A stretch of DNA of 64,000 bases from UBA11475 sp902486425. GTDB lineage: Bacteria; Bacillota; Clostridia; Christensenellales; Borkfalkiaceae. Positions 40,668 to 49,185 of this stretch are shown piece by piece; position 1 is the first letter of the stretch, and each line of letters opens with the position of its first letter. The position numbers and the translations under genes were made by a program. The stretch spans positions 124,001 to 188,000 of the forward strand of contig CABTOK010000007.1 of the NCBI GenBank assembly GCA_902486425.1, read 5' to 3'. Under the pieces are notes generated by a model that searched no databases, had not been told where the DNA came from, and was given only the letters and a program-made list of their open reading frames with translations.

Positions 40668-42469
40668 ATCCCGTAAGACCGGTCGCCCCGCGTAAAACGC
40701 CCGGCGTCAAGAAAGAAAAACTCGATTTCAAATCGCTTAATAAAATACTTGTTTATTCCAAAAAATACATTCCGGCGATAATAATAAGCGTTATTTTAGC
40801 TGTGGCGGGCTCTGTCGCAACGATTATCGGTCCCGATAAAATTTCGGACCTTATGAACATGATAACCGGCGGAATTATAACCGGAATAGACATAAAAGAA
40901 TTTACGAAGGTCTGCGTTACGCTCGTATGCATATATGCGGCGGGAAGCATATTTTCGTATTTGCAGCAGCTTATAACCGCGGTGATCACGCAAAGGACTT
41001 CAAAACAGCTCCGCGGAGAAATAGATAAAAAGATAAACAAACTTCCGCTTAAGTTCTTCGATACCGCTACGAGAGGAGATATTTTATCGAGAGTTACAAA
41101 CGACGTCGACACGGTCGCGCAGACGCTTTCTTCGTCAGTTGCCAATCTTGTAAGTTCCGCCGTTCTTTTTGTCGGCGTAATAATAATGATGTTCGTGTCG
41201 AACTACGTTCTCGCTCTCGTAACGATAGCGTCGTCGATAGCAGGGTTTGCGGCGATGTCGGTTATTTTGTCGAAGTCGCAGAAGTATTTCGATAAAAAGC
41301 AGGCTCTTGTAGGCGCGATCAACGGGCAGATCGAAGAAGTATATTCCAATTACAAAGTAGTAAGATCATATAATGCGGCAGGTGCCGAAAAGTCGAAATT
41401 CCGTCTGACCAACGACGAAATCGGCAAAGTCGATAAAAAGTCGCAGTTTATGTCCGGCGCGATGATGCCTCTTATGACTTTCACCGGAAATTTAAGCTAC
41501 GTTCTTATATTCGTGGTAGGCGTCGCTATAATCCTGAACGGCGGAACTTCGGTAACCGTAGGCACGCTCATGTCGTTCATAATATATGCAAGACTGTTCT
41601 CGCAGCCGCTTTCGACCTTCGCACAGAGCATGACTTCGTTCCAGCAGGCTTCGGCGGCATCGGACAGAATTTTCGAAATACTCGAAGCCGAAGAAATGTC
41701 CGACGAGAGCGAAAAGACGGCTGTCCTTAAAAAAGTGGATGGCAACGTAGAATTCAGAAACGTCAGATTCGGTTACGATAAAGATAAAACGATTATCAAA
41801 AACTTTTCGGCAAGCATAAAGAGCGGGCAGAAGGTAGCTATAGTAGGTCCGACCGGCGCGGGTAAAACAACCATAGTAAATCTTTTAATGCGCTTTTACG
41901 AGACGGACGGCGGCGATATTCTGATAGACGGAGTTTCGATAAAAGATATGAAAAGAGAGTCCGTTCACGATCTTTTCGATATGATTTTGCAGGATACGTG
42001 GCTTTTTAACGGCACCGTGAGAGAAAATCTCGTATATAACAAGACGGGCGTTACCGACGAAGAACTCGATAAAGTATGTAACGCGGTAGGACTTTCGCAC
42101 TTTATAAAAACACTCCCGGACGGCTATGACACCGTTCTCGGCGAAGATTCGGCGGTTTCGGAAGGTCAGAAGCAGCAGCTTACGATAGCGAGAGCTATGA
42201 TAAAAGATTCTCCGCTTCTCATATTGGACGAAGCCACGTCGAACGTAGATACCCGTACCGAACTCGTTATTCAGGAAGCTATGGATAAACTTACCGAAGG
42301 TAGAACGAGCTTCGTTATCGCTCACAGGTTGTCCACGATAAAGAACGCCGATATTATTCTCGTGTTAAAGGACGGCGACGTTATAGAGAGCGGCACGCAC
42401 GAAGAACTGCTTGATAAAAAAGGTTTCTATGCCGAACTTTACAACAGCCAGTTTGCGTCCGTCTCGTGA
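40664..42469 (+). CDS. Heterodimeric multidrug ABC exporter, catalytically competent partner
   Basis: 601 residues with six membrane spans (about 35-330) and an ABC domain. Walker A GPTGAGKTT, Walker B LLILDEATSNVDTRTE and H-loop FVIAHRLSTIKNAD are complete. The signature is altered to VSEGQKQQLTIARA (SEGQ for SGGQ). The two subunits are complementary: this one supplies the catalytic Glu and His, the other supplies the normal signature, giving one active composite site. Strong AAGGAGGAA lies inside the preceding gene. Confidence 0.9.
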   Translation: MNPVRPVAPRKTPGVKKEKLDFKSLNKILVYSKKYIPAIIISVILAVAGSVATIIGPDKISDLMNMITGGIITGIDIKEFTKVCVTLVCIYAAGSIFSYLQQLITAVITQRTSKQLRGEIDKKINKLPLKFFDTATRGDILSRVTNDVDTVAQTLSSSVANLVSSAVLFVGVIIMMFVSNYVLALVTIASSIAGFAAMSVILSKSQKYFDKKQALVGAINGQIEEVYSNYKVVRSYNAAGAEKSKFRLTNDEIGKVDKKSQFMSGAMMPLMTFTGNLSYVLIFVVGVAIILNGGTSVTVGTLMSFIIYARLFSQPLSTFAQSMTSFQQASAASDRIFEILEAEEMSDESEKTAVLKKVDGNVEFRNVRFGYDKDKTIIKNFSASIKSGQKVAIVGPTGAGKTTIVNLLMRFYETDGGDILIDGVSIKDMKRESVHDLFDMILQDTWLFNGTVRENLVYNKTGVTDEELDKVCNAVGLSHFIKTLPDGYDTVLGEDSAVSEGQKQQLTIARAMIKDSPLLILDEATSNVDTRTELVIQEAMDKLTEGRTSFVIAHRLSTIKNADIILVLKDGDVIESGTHEELLDKKGFYAELYNSQFASVS

Positions 42470-42688
42470 AATAAAATCCGGCTTAAAAGCGATAAAACGA
42501 TAAAAACCCGGCTTATTGTAAGAGAAAGGGGTAAAACAAAGCGTTAAGTTTACGGTTTTAAGCAATATTTAGCGTAAAAGTTTGCTTTTTTACCCGCCTT
42601 ATGCTAATATTATAAATATCTTATACGGGTTATTTCAGCTTTTATCTGCCCGTCGGGAGTTTGTAAAATCTTCCCGGAAGGAATATAA

Positions 42689-43525
42689 ATGTTCGGATAC
42701 GTCGCTCCAGACAATCCCAATATGTACGTCAAGGACGTAGTTTTATACAAAGCTTTGTATTGCGGACTCTGCAAAAGCATAGGAAAAGCATCCGGGCAGA
42801 AGGCTCGCTTCGCTTTAAGCTACGACTTAGCGTTTTTATCGGGCTTTCTGCACAACGTTATGAACAAGGACGTAATAGTCGAAAAGAAGCATTGCGCCGT
42901 TCACCCGATAACGAAACGTCCCGTCGCGAGACCTGACGAACTGTCCGAAAGAATAGGAGCTTTGAATACCGTACTCGCATACGAAAAGCTTAAAGACGAC
43001 GTTTACGACGAGAATAAAAACAAGCTTAAAAAGGCGTTTTTTACTTCCGCTTACAAAAAAACGAACGAGCCGGAACTTAAAAAGATAGTTTCGGACGGGT
43101 ATAAGGCTCTTACCGCTTACGAAAAGTCGGGGGAGGGATATCTGAGCGTTTCGGCGGAATTTTTCGGAAAAATGCTCTCGGACTCGGTAAAAGTCATCGC
43201 CGGGGAAGAGTATTTTTCGGAAGACGTCGGTAGCGTTGTGTTCAATCTCGGCAAATGGATATACTTTATCGACGCTCTGGACGATTTCGAAAAGGATAAA
43301 AAGAAGGGACTTTATAACCCCTTCGTAAAAGAAAATCCCGATATAAACACCAAAAAAGAACTGCTCGAAAAGAAGGGCGACGAGATAAAATTCGTCTTTT
43401 CGGACGTGTTATCCGAAATCGCTTTCGCAAACAAAAACATAAAATATTACTTTAACCACGATCTTATCGACAACGTTTTCGAAAAGGGGCTTGTTAAAGA
43501 GACCGAAAAAATAATGGAGAAATAA
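42689..43525 (+). CDS. DUF5685-family protein
   Basis: 278-residue, largely helical protein opening MFGYVAPDNPNMYVKDVVLYKALYCGLCKSIGK, which I recognise as the start of DUF5685 proteins of Firmicutes. ALYCGLCK provides a Cys pair. The body has LSYDLAFLSGFLHN, NLGKWIYFIDALDDFEKDKKKGLYNPF with a DDxxxD-like acidic cluster. The next gene is a J-domain-like protein starting right at its stop, a common pairing as far as I recall. Function unknown. Confidence 0.75.
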   Translation: MFGYVAPDNPNMYVKDVVLYKALYCGLCKSIGKASGQKARFALSYDLAFLSGFLHNVMNKDVIVEKKHCAVHPITKRPVARPDELSERIGALNTVLAYEKLKDDVYDENKNKLKKAFFTSAYKKTNEPELKKIVSDGYKALTAYEKSGEGYLSVSAEFFGKMLSDSVKVIAGEEYFSEDVGSVVFNLGKWIYFIDALDDFEKDKKKGLYNPFVKENPDINTKKELLEKKGDEIKFVFSDVLSEIAFANKNIKYYFNHDLIDNVFEKGLVKETEKIMEK

Positions 43526-44128
43526 ATGGACGAATATTATAAGATTTTAGGGGTTCGCCCCGACGCCGACGACGCCGCCATCGAAGAAGCGTATCAGAAG
43601 CTCAAAGCAAAATATTCCAAGGACAGATTTTTGGAAGGCGAAGCCGGCAACGAAGCCGCTAAAAACCTTTCCAAACTTGAGGAAGCTTACGACGAAATCA
43701 CTTCCGCGAGAAAATCTTCTTACGAAAACAAGTCCGGTATGGGCGTGTACGAAGACATAGCCGCCGCCATAAAAAACGGAGACATCAACCATGCGCAGGA
43801 GCTTCTGGACGGAATAAGCTGCAAAGACGCAGAATGGCATTATTACGAGTCCGTCGTCTTTTACAAAAAGAACTGGATGAACGAAAGCAAAAACCAGCTC
43901 GAACTCGCATTAAAAATGGATCCCGAAAACGAAAAGTACAAAAAGTCCTACGAAAAACTCAAGGCCAAAATGAACTTTTCGGAAAAACAGTTCCATTCCG
44001 GCAATTATAACGCAAATAATAACGGAGCGGACGGCTATTCGCAGAAACAGATGGGCGGCGATACCTGCATGGATATGTGCGCCACTTACTGCTGTATGGA
44101 ACTCATGTGCCGTTCGTGCTGCAGATAA
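43526..44128 (+). CDS. J-domain-like protein lacking HPD, with Cys-rich tail
   Basis: 200 residues. The first 60 look like a DnaJ J-domain (DEYYKILGVRPDADDAAIEEAYQKLKAKYSKDRF...NLSKLEEAYDEITSARK), but the HPD tripeptide needed to stimulate Hsp70 is replaced by YSKDR. Two helical-repeat, TPR-like segments follow (about 75-155, DAEWHYYESVVFYKKNWMNESKNQLELALKMDP). The end is Cys/Met-rich: TCMDMCATYCCMELMCRSCC. It begins at the DUF5685 stop and its own stop abuts the next start. Role unknown; the tail may bind metal. Confidence 0.75.
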   Translation: MDEYYKILGVRPDADDAAIEEAYQKLKAKYSKDRFLEGEAGNEAAKNLSKLEEAYDEITSARKSSYENKSGMGVYEDIAAAIKNGDINHAQELLDGISCKDAEWHYYESVVFYKKNWMNESKNQLELALKMDPENEKYKKSYEKLKAKMNFSEKQFHSGNYNANNNGADGYSQKQMGGDTCMDMCATYCCMELMCRSCCR

Positions 44129-44677
44129 ATGAAGACCAAGGTTATAACGCTTTCGGGCATATCGGCGGCGCTTGTCGCCATCGTGCTTATATTAGGCGTT
44201 TATCTTTCCGAAATTTTCGATATTTTCGCGCTGATGTTCGCGCCGGCGTTTTTATGTATGCCGCTCTACGTCGACTCAAAAAAAGGCGCGTTTTTAAGCT
44301 ATATCGCGGGCGGTCTCATCGCCGTGCTTTTTACGGGCGGTCAGATAACGAACTACGTTTTTTTCGCATATTTTCTGTTTGCGGGGATCTTCCCGATAGT
44401 AAAATATATCGCCGTAACGAAGCGTTTCAATAAGGTTTTATTAAACGTTTTGTGTATGATATGGTTCGTTGCTTTCGCCGTAGGTCTTTACTACTATTAT
44501 ACGGTTTTTTTGGGTTTCCCGATAGAAACGGTGTTCAATATAGATCCCAAAATCTATCCGCTTATCGTCGGAGTAGGCTCCGCAGTCGTATACTTTCTGA
44601 TAAACGGCTACGTTTTCAGCCTGCAACTTATAGTATTCAGACTGCTTAAACGCATAATAAAAGACGAACAAAAGTAA
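44129..44677 (+). CDS. Small polytopic membrane protein
   Basis: 182 residues with five or six hydrophobic spans (about 5-25, 28-48, 55-75, 78-95, 105-128, 145-170) and a basic C-terminus (LLKRIIKDEQK). The start LSGISAALVAIVLILG and the even spans resemble ECF-type substrate-binding membrane proteins, but no conserved motif can be confirmed. It starts immediately after the J-domain gene with no gap, suggesting a three-gene operon. Confidence 0.65.
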   Translation: MKTKVITLSGISAALVAIVLILGVYLSEIFDIFALMFAPAFLCMPLYVDSKKGAFLSYIAGGLIAVLFTGGQITNYVFFAYFLFAGIFPIVKYIAVTKRFNKVLLNVLCMIWFVAFAVGLYYYYTVFLGFPIETVFNIDPKIYPLIVGVGSAVVYFLINGYVFSLQLIVFRLLKRIIKDEQK

Positions 44678-44761
44678 AAACAAAAAAGTTTTACGTTGTT
44701 TCGGATTAAAAGGCTTTAAGCCGAAATAAATAAATAAAGAATAAAAGATTAAAAAGCAAAT

Positions 44762-44807
44762 AATCCTTACCGCAGTTTTTTAATTTTCCGGCGATAAGGA
44801 TTTTTTT
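44762..44807 (+). terminator. Terminator before rlmD-like gene
   Basis: AATCCTTA (44762-44769) with TAAGGATT (44795-44802), inner CCG/CGG pairing, then T-run. Confidence 0.75.
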
Positions 44808-44849
44808 GCGGAAACAAACGGGAACAAAAAAGGTTACAAAGGGGCAAAA

Positions 44850-46259
44850 ATGATTGAAAAAAATCAGGAATACACAGGAATTGTCGAAAGATTCGGCGGA
44901 AACGGGGAAGGAATAATCAAAAACGGAGATTTTATCGTGATGGTTCCGTTTTGTATCCCGACCGAAAAGGTGAGATATAAAATATTAAAGGTTCAGAAGA
45001 ATTACGCCTTCGGCAAAGTAGTCGAAGTCGCCGTTCCCGCGGACGACAGGGTAAGACCGGTTTGTCCGACGTTTTTCAGATGCGGCGGCTGCCAATTGCA
45101 GCACGTAAAATATTCCGCGCAGTTAAAACTTAAATCTTCGCTCGTGGCGGGGTGTTTCAAAAAAATCGCGGGACTCGACGTAAAAGTTCTCCCCACGGTA
45201 AAAAGTCCTTCCGAATACGGCTACCGCAATAAGCTTCAGCTCCCGGTGGCGGAAGTAAACGGCGAAACCGTCGTGGGATTTTTTGCCGAAAATTCGCACA
45301 GAGTAGTCAAAATAGACAGCTGCGCGATTCATCCCGTATGGGCTGAAAAACTGATAAAAGATCTTAACGAATACATAAGAGAAAACAATATAAAAGGCTA
45401 TAACGAGGAGATGAAAACGGGCGTTTTGAGACACGTCGTCTGCAGAGAAGCCGACAACGGCTTTATAGTCACGCTCGTCGTCTATAAAAACAAACTTAAA
45501 AATTTGGAAAGTCTTATCGCAAAGCTCGGTAATTCACTTAAAAATTTTTCGCTGTTCATAAACGTAAACGACAAGGATACAAACGTTGTTTTCGGCGACG
45601 AATTTATTCTCGTCCACGGTAAGGAAACACTCGAAGGCGAACTTTCCGGTATAAAATACGACGTCGGCGTGCAGAGCTTTTTACAGGTTAATTCCGCTGT
45701 CGCTGCAAAACTTTATCAGACGGCTGTAAAAATGATAGCTCCGGACGAAGAAACGGTAGTCGTCGACGCATACAGCGGAGCGGGACTGATGACGGCGTTG
45801 TTCTCTAAAAAATGCAAAAAGGCTTACGGAATAGAAATCGTAAAAGAAGCCGTCGAGACCGCCGATAAACTCAAAATCAAAAACAATCTCGCCGATAAAA
45901 TGGTCAACATTTGCGGGGACTGTGCCGCCGAACTGCCACCGCTCGTTAAAAAGCTTACGGCAGCGGGAGACAAAGTAAGGGTTGTTCTCGATCCGCCGAG
46001 AAAGGGTTGCGACCAGAAGGTTTTAAAAGCCATAAAGGATTCCGGAATCGAAAAAATTGTGTATATTTCGTGCAATCCGGCAACGCTTGCAAGAGACGTC
46101 GGAATTTTGACCGGCAGCCTTAAAGCGAACGGAAACGAGATTGTAAAAGATAAAAATTACGTTCCCGATTACGCAGTCGATTACGTCCAGCCTTTCGATA
46201 TGTTCGCCCAGACCAAGCACGTCGAGACGTTGGTGGTATTATCCCACAAAAAAGTGTAA
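44850..46259 (+). CDS. RNA (uracil-5-)-methyltransferase, RlmD/TrmA family
   Basis: 469 residues. An N-terminal TRAM domain (about 1-60, YTGIVERFGGNGEGIIKNGDFIVMVPFC), then the 4Fe-4S cysteines CPTFFRCGGCQLQH (about 71-84). Methyltransferase motifs are DAYSGAGLMTALF, VLDPPRKGCDQKVL, and SCNPATLARDVG with the catalytic Cys in YISCNP. These enzymes make 5-methyluridine in 23S rRNA or tRNA; which uridine cannot be told. Stands alone with its own terminator. Confidence 0.9.
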   Translation: MIEKNQEYTGIVERFGGNGEGIIKNGDFIVMVPFCIPTEKVRYKILKVQKNYAFGKVVEVAVPADDRVRPVCPTFFRCGGCQLQHVKYSAQLKLKSSLVAGCFKKIAGLDVKVLPTVKSPSEYGYRNKLQLPVAEVNGETVVGFFAENSHRVVKIDSCAIHPVWAEKLIKDLNEYIRENNIKGYNEEMKTGVLRHVVCREADNGFIVTLVVYKNKLKNLESLIAKLGNSLKNFSLFINVNDKDTNVVFGDEFILVHGKETLEGELSGIKYDVGVQSFLQVNSAVAAKLYQTAVKMIAPDEETVVVDAYSGAGLMTALFSKKCKKAYGIEIVKEAVETADKLKIKNNLADKMVNICGDCAAELPPLVKKLTAAGDKVRVVLDPPRKGCDQKVLKAIKDSGIEKIVYISCNPATLARDVGILTGSLKANGNEIVKDKNYVPDYAVDYVQPFDMFAQTKHVETLVVLSHKKV

Positions 46260-46310
46260 GTTATATCGTAACTGAGTAATTTTTAATATAACTAACTTGA
46301 AAAGAGTTAA

Positions 46311-46346
46311 AAAGCGATGCGATAATTTTGCACCGCTTCTTTTTTA
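46311..46346 (+). terminator. Terminator after the RNA methyltransferase
   Basis: AAGCGATGC pairs with GCACCGCTT (one mismatch) around GATAATTTT, then T-run. Confidence 0.75.
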
Positions 46347-46359
46347 TAAAAATGAGATA

Positions 46360-46388
46360 TTGACAAAAGTGCAATTATAGGATATGAT
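46360..46388 (+). promoter_or_regulatory. Promoter ahead of the RHS remnant
   Basis: TTGACA (46360-46365), 17-bp spacer, TATGAT (46383-46388). RHS-type coding sequence begins three bases later (46391) without a start codon, so the promoter has been joined to an internal RHS segment. Confidence 0.65.
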
Positions 46389-46537
46389 AAAAGGGAAGAC
46401 AGCTCAAAGGAATAAGTTACGACGAAAACAACTCTATAACGTTCGGCTACGATATTTACGGAATAAGAACGAAAAAGGCAGTAAAGAGCAGAGATAAAGA
46501 ATCGGCTACTTACTATATATACGAAAACGGAAAGTTA

Positions 46538-47674
46538 TTGAGAGAGCTTTGCGGAGCTACGAGTATAGACTATATCTACGGAACGGAAGGGATAGCCGGT
46601 TTTGTTGTAGATAAAGATACTAATAACGAAGCTACGTATGTATATCGTAAGAATATATTCGGCGACGTAACGGCGGTATATAATGCGGACGGCATATTGC
46701 AGTGTACGTATGAGTATGACGCATGGGGCAGCCATGTAATATACGATACCGACGGAAAGGTAGTAGACGGAACCGGCGATAATATAGGACTGATAAATCC
46801 GATAAGATACCGCGGCTATTACTTTGATGAAGAAACAGGGCTTTATTACTTAAAGACGAGATATTACGATCCGCAGGTTGGCAGATTCATGACGATAGAC
46901 GGAATAGAATATCTTGATCCCGAAACGATAAACGGACTTAACCTTTATGCCTACTGTAACAACAATCCCGTAATGAACGTCGATCCCGACGGCAATAAAT
47001 GGTGGCATTGGTTAATTGGTGCAATCTCCGTAGTCGCTGGTGCCATTCTATGTTTTGTGCCGGGTGGTCAGATATTTGGTGCAGGCTTGATTGTTGGCGG
47101 AACATCAACGTTAATTTCCGAGTCATTACTTGCTTGCGGGGTAGATGGGAAAGCTGCTAGTATCGTGGTGTCAGGATTGTCGATTGTGGCAGGTGTTGCA
47201 TTATGCTTTACTCCACTTGCTGGAATAGGTGCTAGTTTGGTTGGTCAAGGAGTAGGTAGTCTTGCGGGTGGTTTTATAAGCGAATCTCTCGGTGGCGGTT
47301 TTGAAACAGGTGCGGCAATCGGTGGAATTATTGGTAGTATTGTTGGTGGTTTTGCATATAGGGGAATAACCCGTTACAGATTGAGTAAAATGACTCCATA
47401 TGAAAAAGGTGTCATGGGTGAAAAATATGTAAAGGCTGTTTCTGGAATAAAACCACATACAATGAATTCAGGAAAATTAAGACCTGATTTTATTGATGGA
47501 GCTAGAGGTATATTGATCGATTCTAAAAATGTGGCATCTCAAGGGCTTACCTCTCAGCTTAAGTCATATTTAGGTCTTGGTTTCAATAAGTCGATTATTT
47601 ATGTAAGACTTGGTACTAAGATTTCTGCAGCATTAGAGAATTCGGCATATATTATTAAATATTTTCCTTGGTAA
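46538..47674 (+). CDS. 5'-truncated RHS protein: RHS core plus PD-(D/E)XK-like toxin tip
   Basis: The frame is open from 46391 and already RHS-like there (GRQLKGISYDENNSITFGYD), but the first usable start is TTG 46538. The RHS core follows (GYYFDEETGLYYLKTRYYDPQVGRF, then NGLNLYAYCNNNPVMNVDPDGN), the canonical junction before a variable tip. After it composition turns AT-richer. A glycine-rich hydrophobic region (about 150-270) leads to a tip with GEKYVKAV and RPDFIDGARGILIDSKN, matching the PD...(D/E)xK nuclease pattern. All upstream YD repeats and any secretion signal are missing. Probably an orphan toxin module with a cognate immunity gene downstream. Confidence 0.8.
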   Translation: MRELCGATSIDYIYGTEGIAGFVVDKDTNNEATYVYRKNIFGDVTAVYNADGILQCTYEYDAWGSHVIYDTDGKVVDGTGDNIGLINPIRYRGYYFDEETGLYYLKTRYYDPQVGRFMTIDGIEYLDPETINGLNLYAYCNNNPVMNVDPDGNKWWHWLIGAISVVAGAILCFVPGGQIFGAGLIVGGTSTLISESLLACGVDGKAASIVVSGLSIVAGVALCFTPLAGIGASLVGQGVGSLAGGFISESLGGGFETGAAIGGIIGSIVGGFAYRGITRYRLSKMTPYEKGVMGEKYVKAVSGIKPHTMNSGKLRPDFIDGARGILIDSKNVASQGLTSQLKSYLGLGFNKSIIYVRLGTKISAALENSAYIIKYFPW

Positions 47675-47697
47675 TCAAGGTGGACTTATAGCGCAGT

Positions 47698-47744
47698 GAG
47701 ATGGACATGATGGAAATGAAAACATTTTTTATCATGTCCATCTC
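47698..47744. repeat. Long hairpin between toxin tip and immunity gene
   Basis: GAGATGGACATGAT (47698-47711) pairs perfectly with ATCATGTCCATCTC (47731-47744), and inner AAATG/CATTT adds five pairs. The T-run lies inside rather than after the stem, so it is not a standard + strand terminator. Confidence 0.65.
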
Positions 47745-47800
47745 AAAGTATTTAAGTTTATTAAGGGATGAATTTTCTTAATTTATTGTGGAGAAAATGT

Positions 47801-48526
47801 ATGATTTGGGAAAAAATTAAATACCATTTGGATCCTAAAAATCGACATGATATTAAACTTCAGAAAGAGTTAAAGGCTGAACTGCACAGGAAAGGTTATA
47901 TATTCAGCTCAATGGAGTTGTTTAATTGTTTTACTTTCGGAACAAAAGATAAGGGTGTGGTGCCAATCATAATTAAGTATATTGAACAGTTTGAATCTGA
48001 TGGATGCAAAATGCAATATACAAGTGCTCTTGGAGTAAAAGGCTTTGACAACGCCACTGAGTATTTGATTGCAAAATATAATGATTATTTGCATCCATAC
48101 AATCAAATGAACTTGAATGTTGTGGCACAAACTCTTGCTAGAATTTGCGATTTAAGATTTCTGAATGAATATTTGGAAATTTTAAGTAAAGATGTTACCA
48201 TAGACGCATGTTATCTGGTGCAAATGCTGGGAAAATTGAAAGTTGAGGAAGCCGTACATTGTTTAATAAGTCTGCTGGATTGCATTGCGATTATCCCCGA
48301 AAAATGGAATGGTACTCTTTTGGAAGATCAAAAGTACTATGTTTCTCAGTGTGCAATAGAGGCGATAGGAAAATTTAAGAACAAGGAGTATAATAGGTAT
48401 ATTGAAAAATTTTTAACTCCGCAAAACTTGAGTTGGATACGGTATACTGAATCTCCTGAACAAAAACAGTTGTTGAAAACTACATACAAAGAATACATAA
48501 GTCTTGCGCAAAAAGCTATTTGTTGA
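47801..48526 (+). CDS. Probable immunity protein for the RHS toxin, HEAT-like
   Basis: 241 residues from ATG 47801 behind GTGGAGA; an in-frame ATG at 47768 has its AAGGG too close. All-helical, repeating pattern (VVPIIIKYIEQFE, FDNATEYLIAKYNDYL, VVAQTLARICDLRFLNEYLEIL, LGKLKVEEAVHCLISLLD, CAIEAIGKFKNKEY) suggests HEAT/Armadillo-like repeats, used by several polymorphic-toxin immunity proteins. Codon use is AT-rich, unlike the core genome but like the toxin tip. Assigned by position after the toxin; no family confirmed. Confidence 0.6.
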   Translation: MIWEKIKYHLDPKNRHDIKLQKELKAELHRKGYIFSSMELFNCFTFGTKDKGVVPIIIKYIEQFESDGCKMQYTSALGVKGFDNATEYLIAKYNDYLHPYNQMNLNVVAQTLARICDLRFLNEYLEILSKDVTIDACYLVQMLGKLKVEEAVHCLISLLDCIAIIPEKWNGTLLEDQKYYVSQCAIEAIGKFKNKEYNRYIEKFLTPQNLSWIRYTESPEQKQLLKTTYKEYISLAQKAIC

Positions 48527-48698
48527 TTTTTCAAGAAAATGCAATAAAAGCTTTTATGAAAAATTGATGCTGAATAGGTATTTTGATAATAAAGGAAATT
48601 ATTTTTTCGATTTTGATTATCCGCATGGTAATGTAAAAGATAGTCATTGGCATGGACTTCCTGGTGGAATGATGAAAAATCGTACGAAAGGACATTGA
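48527..48698 (+). pseudogene. Orphan toxin C-terminal tail fragment
   Basis: After the immunity stop, a frame (openable from TTG 48504) encodes FSRKCNKSFYEKL..., then YFFDFDYPHGNVKDSHWHGLPGG and NRTKGH to TGA 48698. The His/Gly-rich ending with FDFDYPHG and HWHGLPGG looks like the tail of an RHS/CDI-type toxin tip. There is no RHS core or ribosome site before it, so it reads as a displaced, truncated cassette. Family not identified. Confidence 0.5.
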
Positions 48699-48744
48699 AA
48701 TTATTTAAGATTTGTATGGTGGTTAATTACAGGGAAGTGAGAAA

Positions 48745-49095
48745 ATGATGACAAATATTGAGAAAATATTGAGAAAAAGTGAAAATAAAAGAACTTTAGA
48801 CGAACAGATTGAATTGATAGATTATAAATATCAAAAAAAAGAAAAAATGTATTATGAAGAGTTTTTATTACTTTCGCTAATTTATGATAATGTTTATTTC
48901 ATATATTGCCAAACAGAATATCAAATAGATACCTCTTTACCTGATATTACATCACTATTTATAATCGAATATGATGAGAAATTAAATAAAAAATTCCAAA
49001 AAGAGGAAAAATATTGTTCTGTTTTTGAATTGTTTAACAAAGCTAGAATTAATGGAAAAACGATCAAAGAAATTTGGAATGAAGTAGCTTTTTAG
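48745..49095 (+). CDS. Small acidic protein, probable second immunity protein
   Basis: 116 residues starting MMTNIEKILRKSENKRTLDEQIELIDYKYQKKEKMYYEEF, AT-rich codon use, mostly helical with a YFIYCQTEYQ strand. It sits just after the orphan toxin tail and ends at a strong terminator, the usual place of an immunity gene. GGGAAGTGAG precedes the start. No family recognised; call rests on context. Confidence 0.55.
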   Translation: MMTNIEKILRKSENKRTLDEQIELIDYKYQKKEKMYYEEFLLLSLIYDNVYFIYCQTEYQIDTSLPDITSLFIIEYDEKLNKKFQKEEKYCSVFELFNKARINGKTIKEIWNEVAF

Positions 49096-49150
49096 ATAAA
49101 GAATAATTTAATTTCTCGTTTTTTGCAACAGATAGTCGTAGTGTCCTTGC

Positions 49151-49184
49151 AGGAGATGTATACAATATACATCTCCTGTTTTTT
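49151..49184 (+). terminator. Terminator after second immunity gene
   Basis: AGGAGATGTATA (49151-49162), CAA, TATACATCTCCT (49166-49177), then GTTTTTT. Perfect 12-bp stem. Confidence 0.9.
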
Positions 49185-49185
49185 A

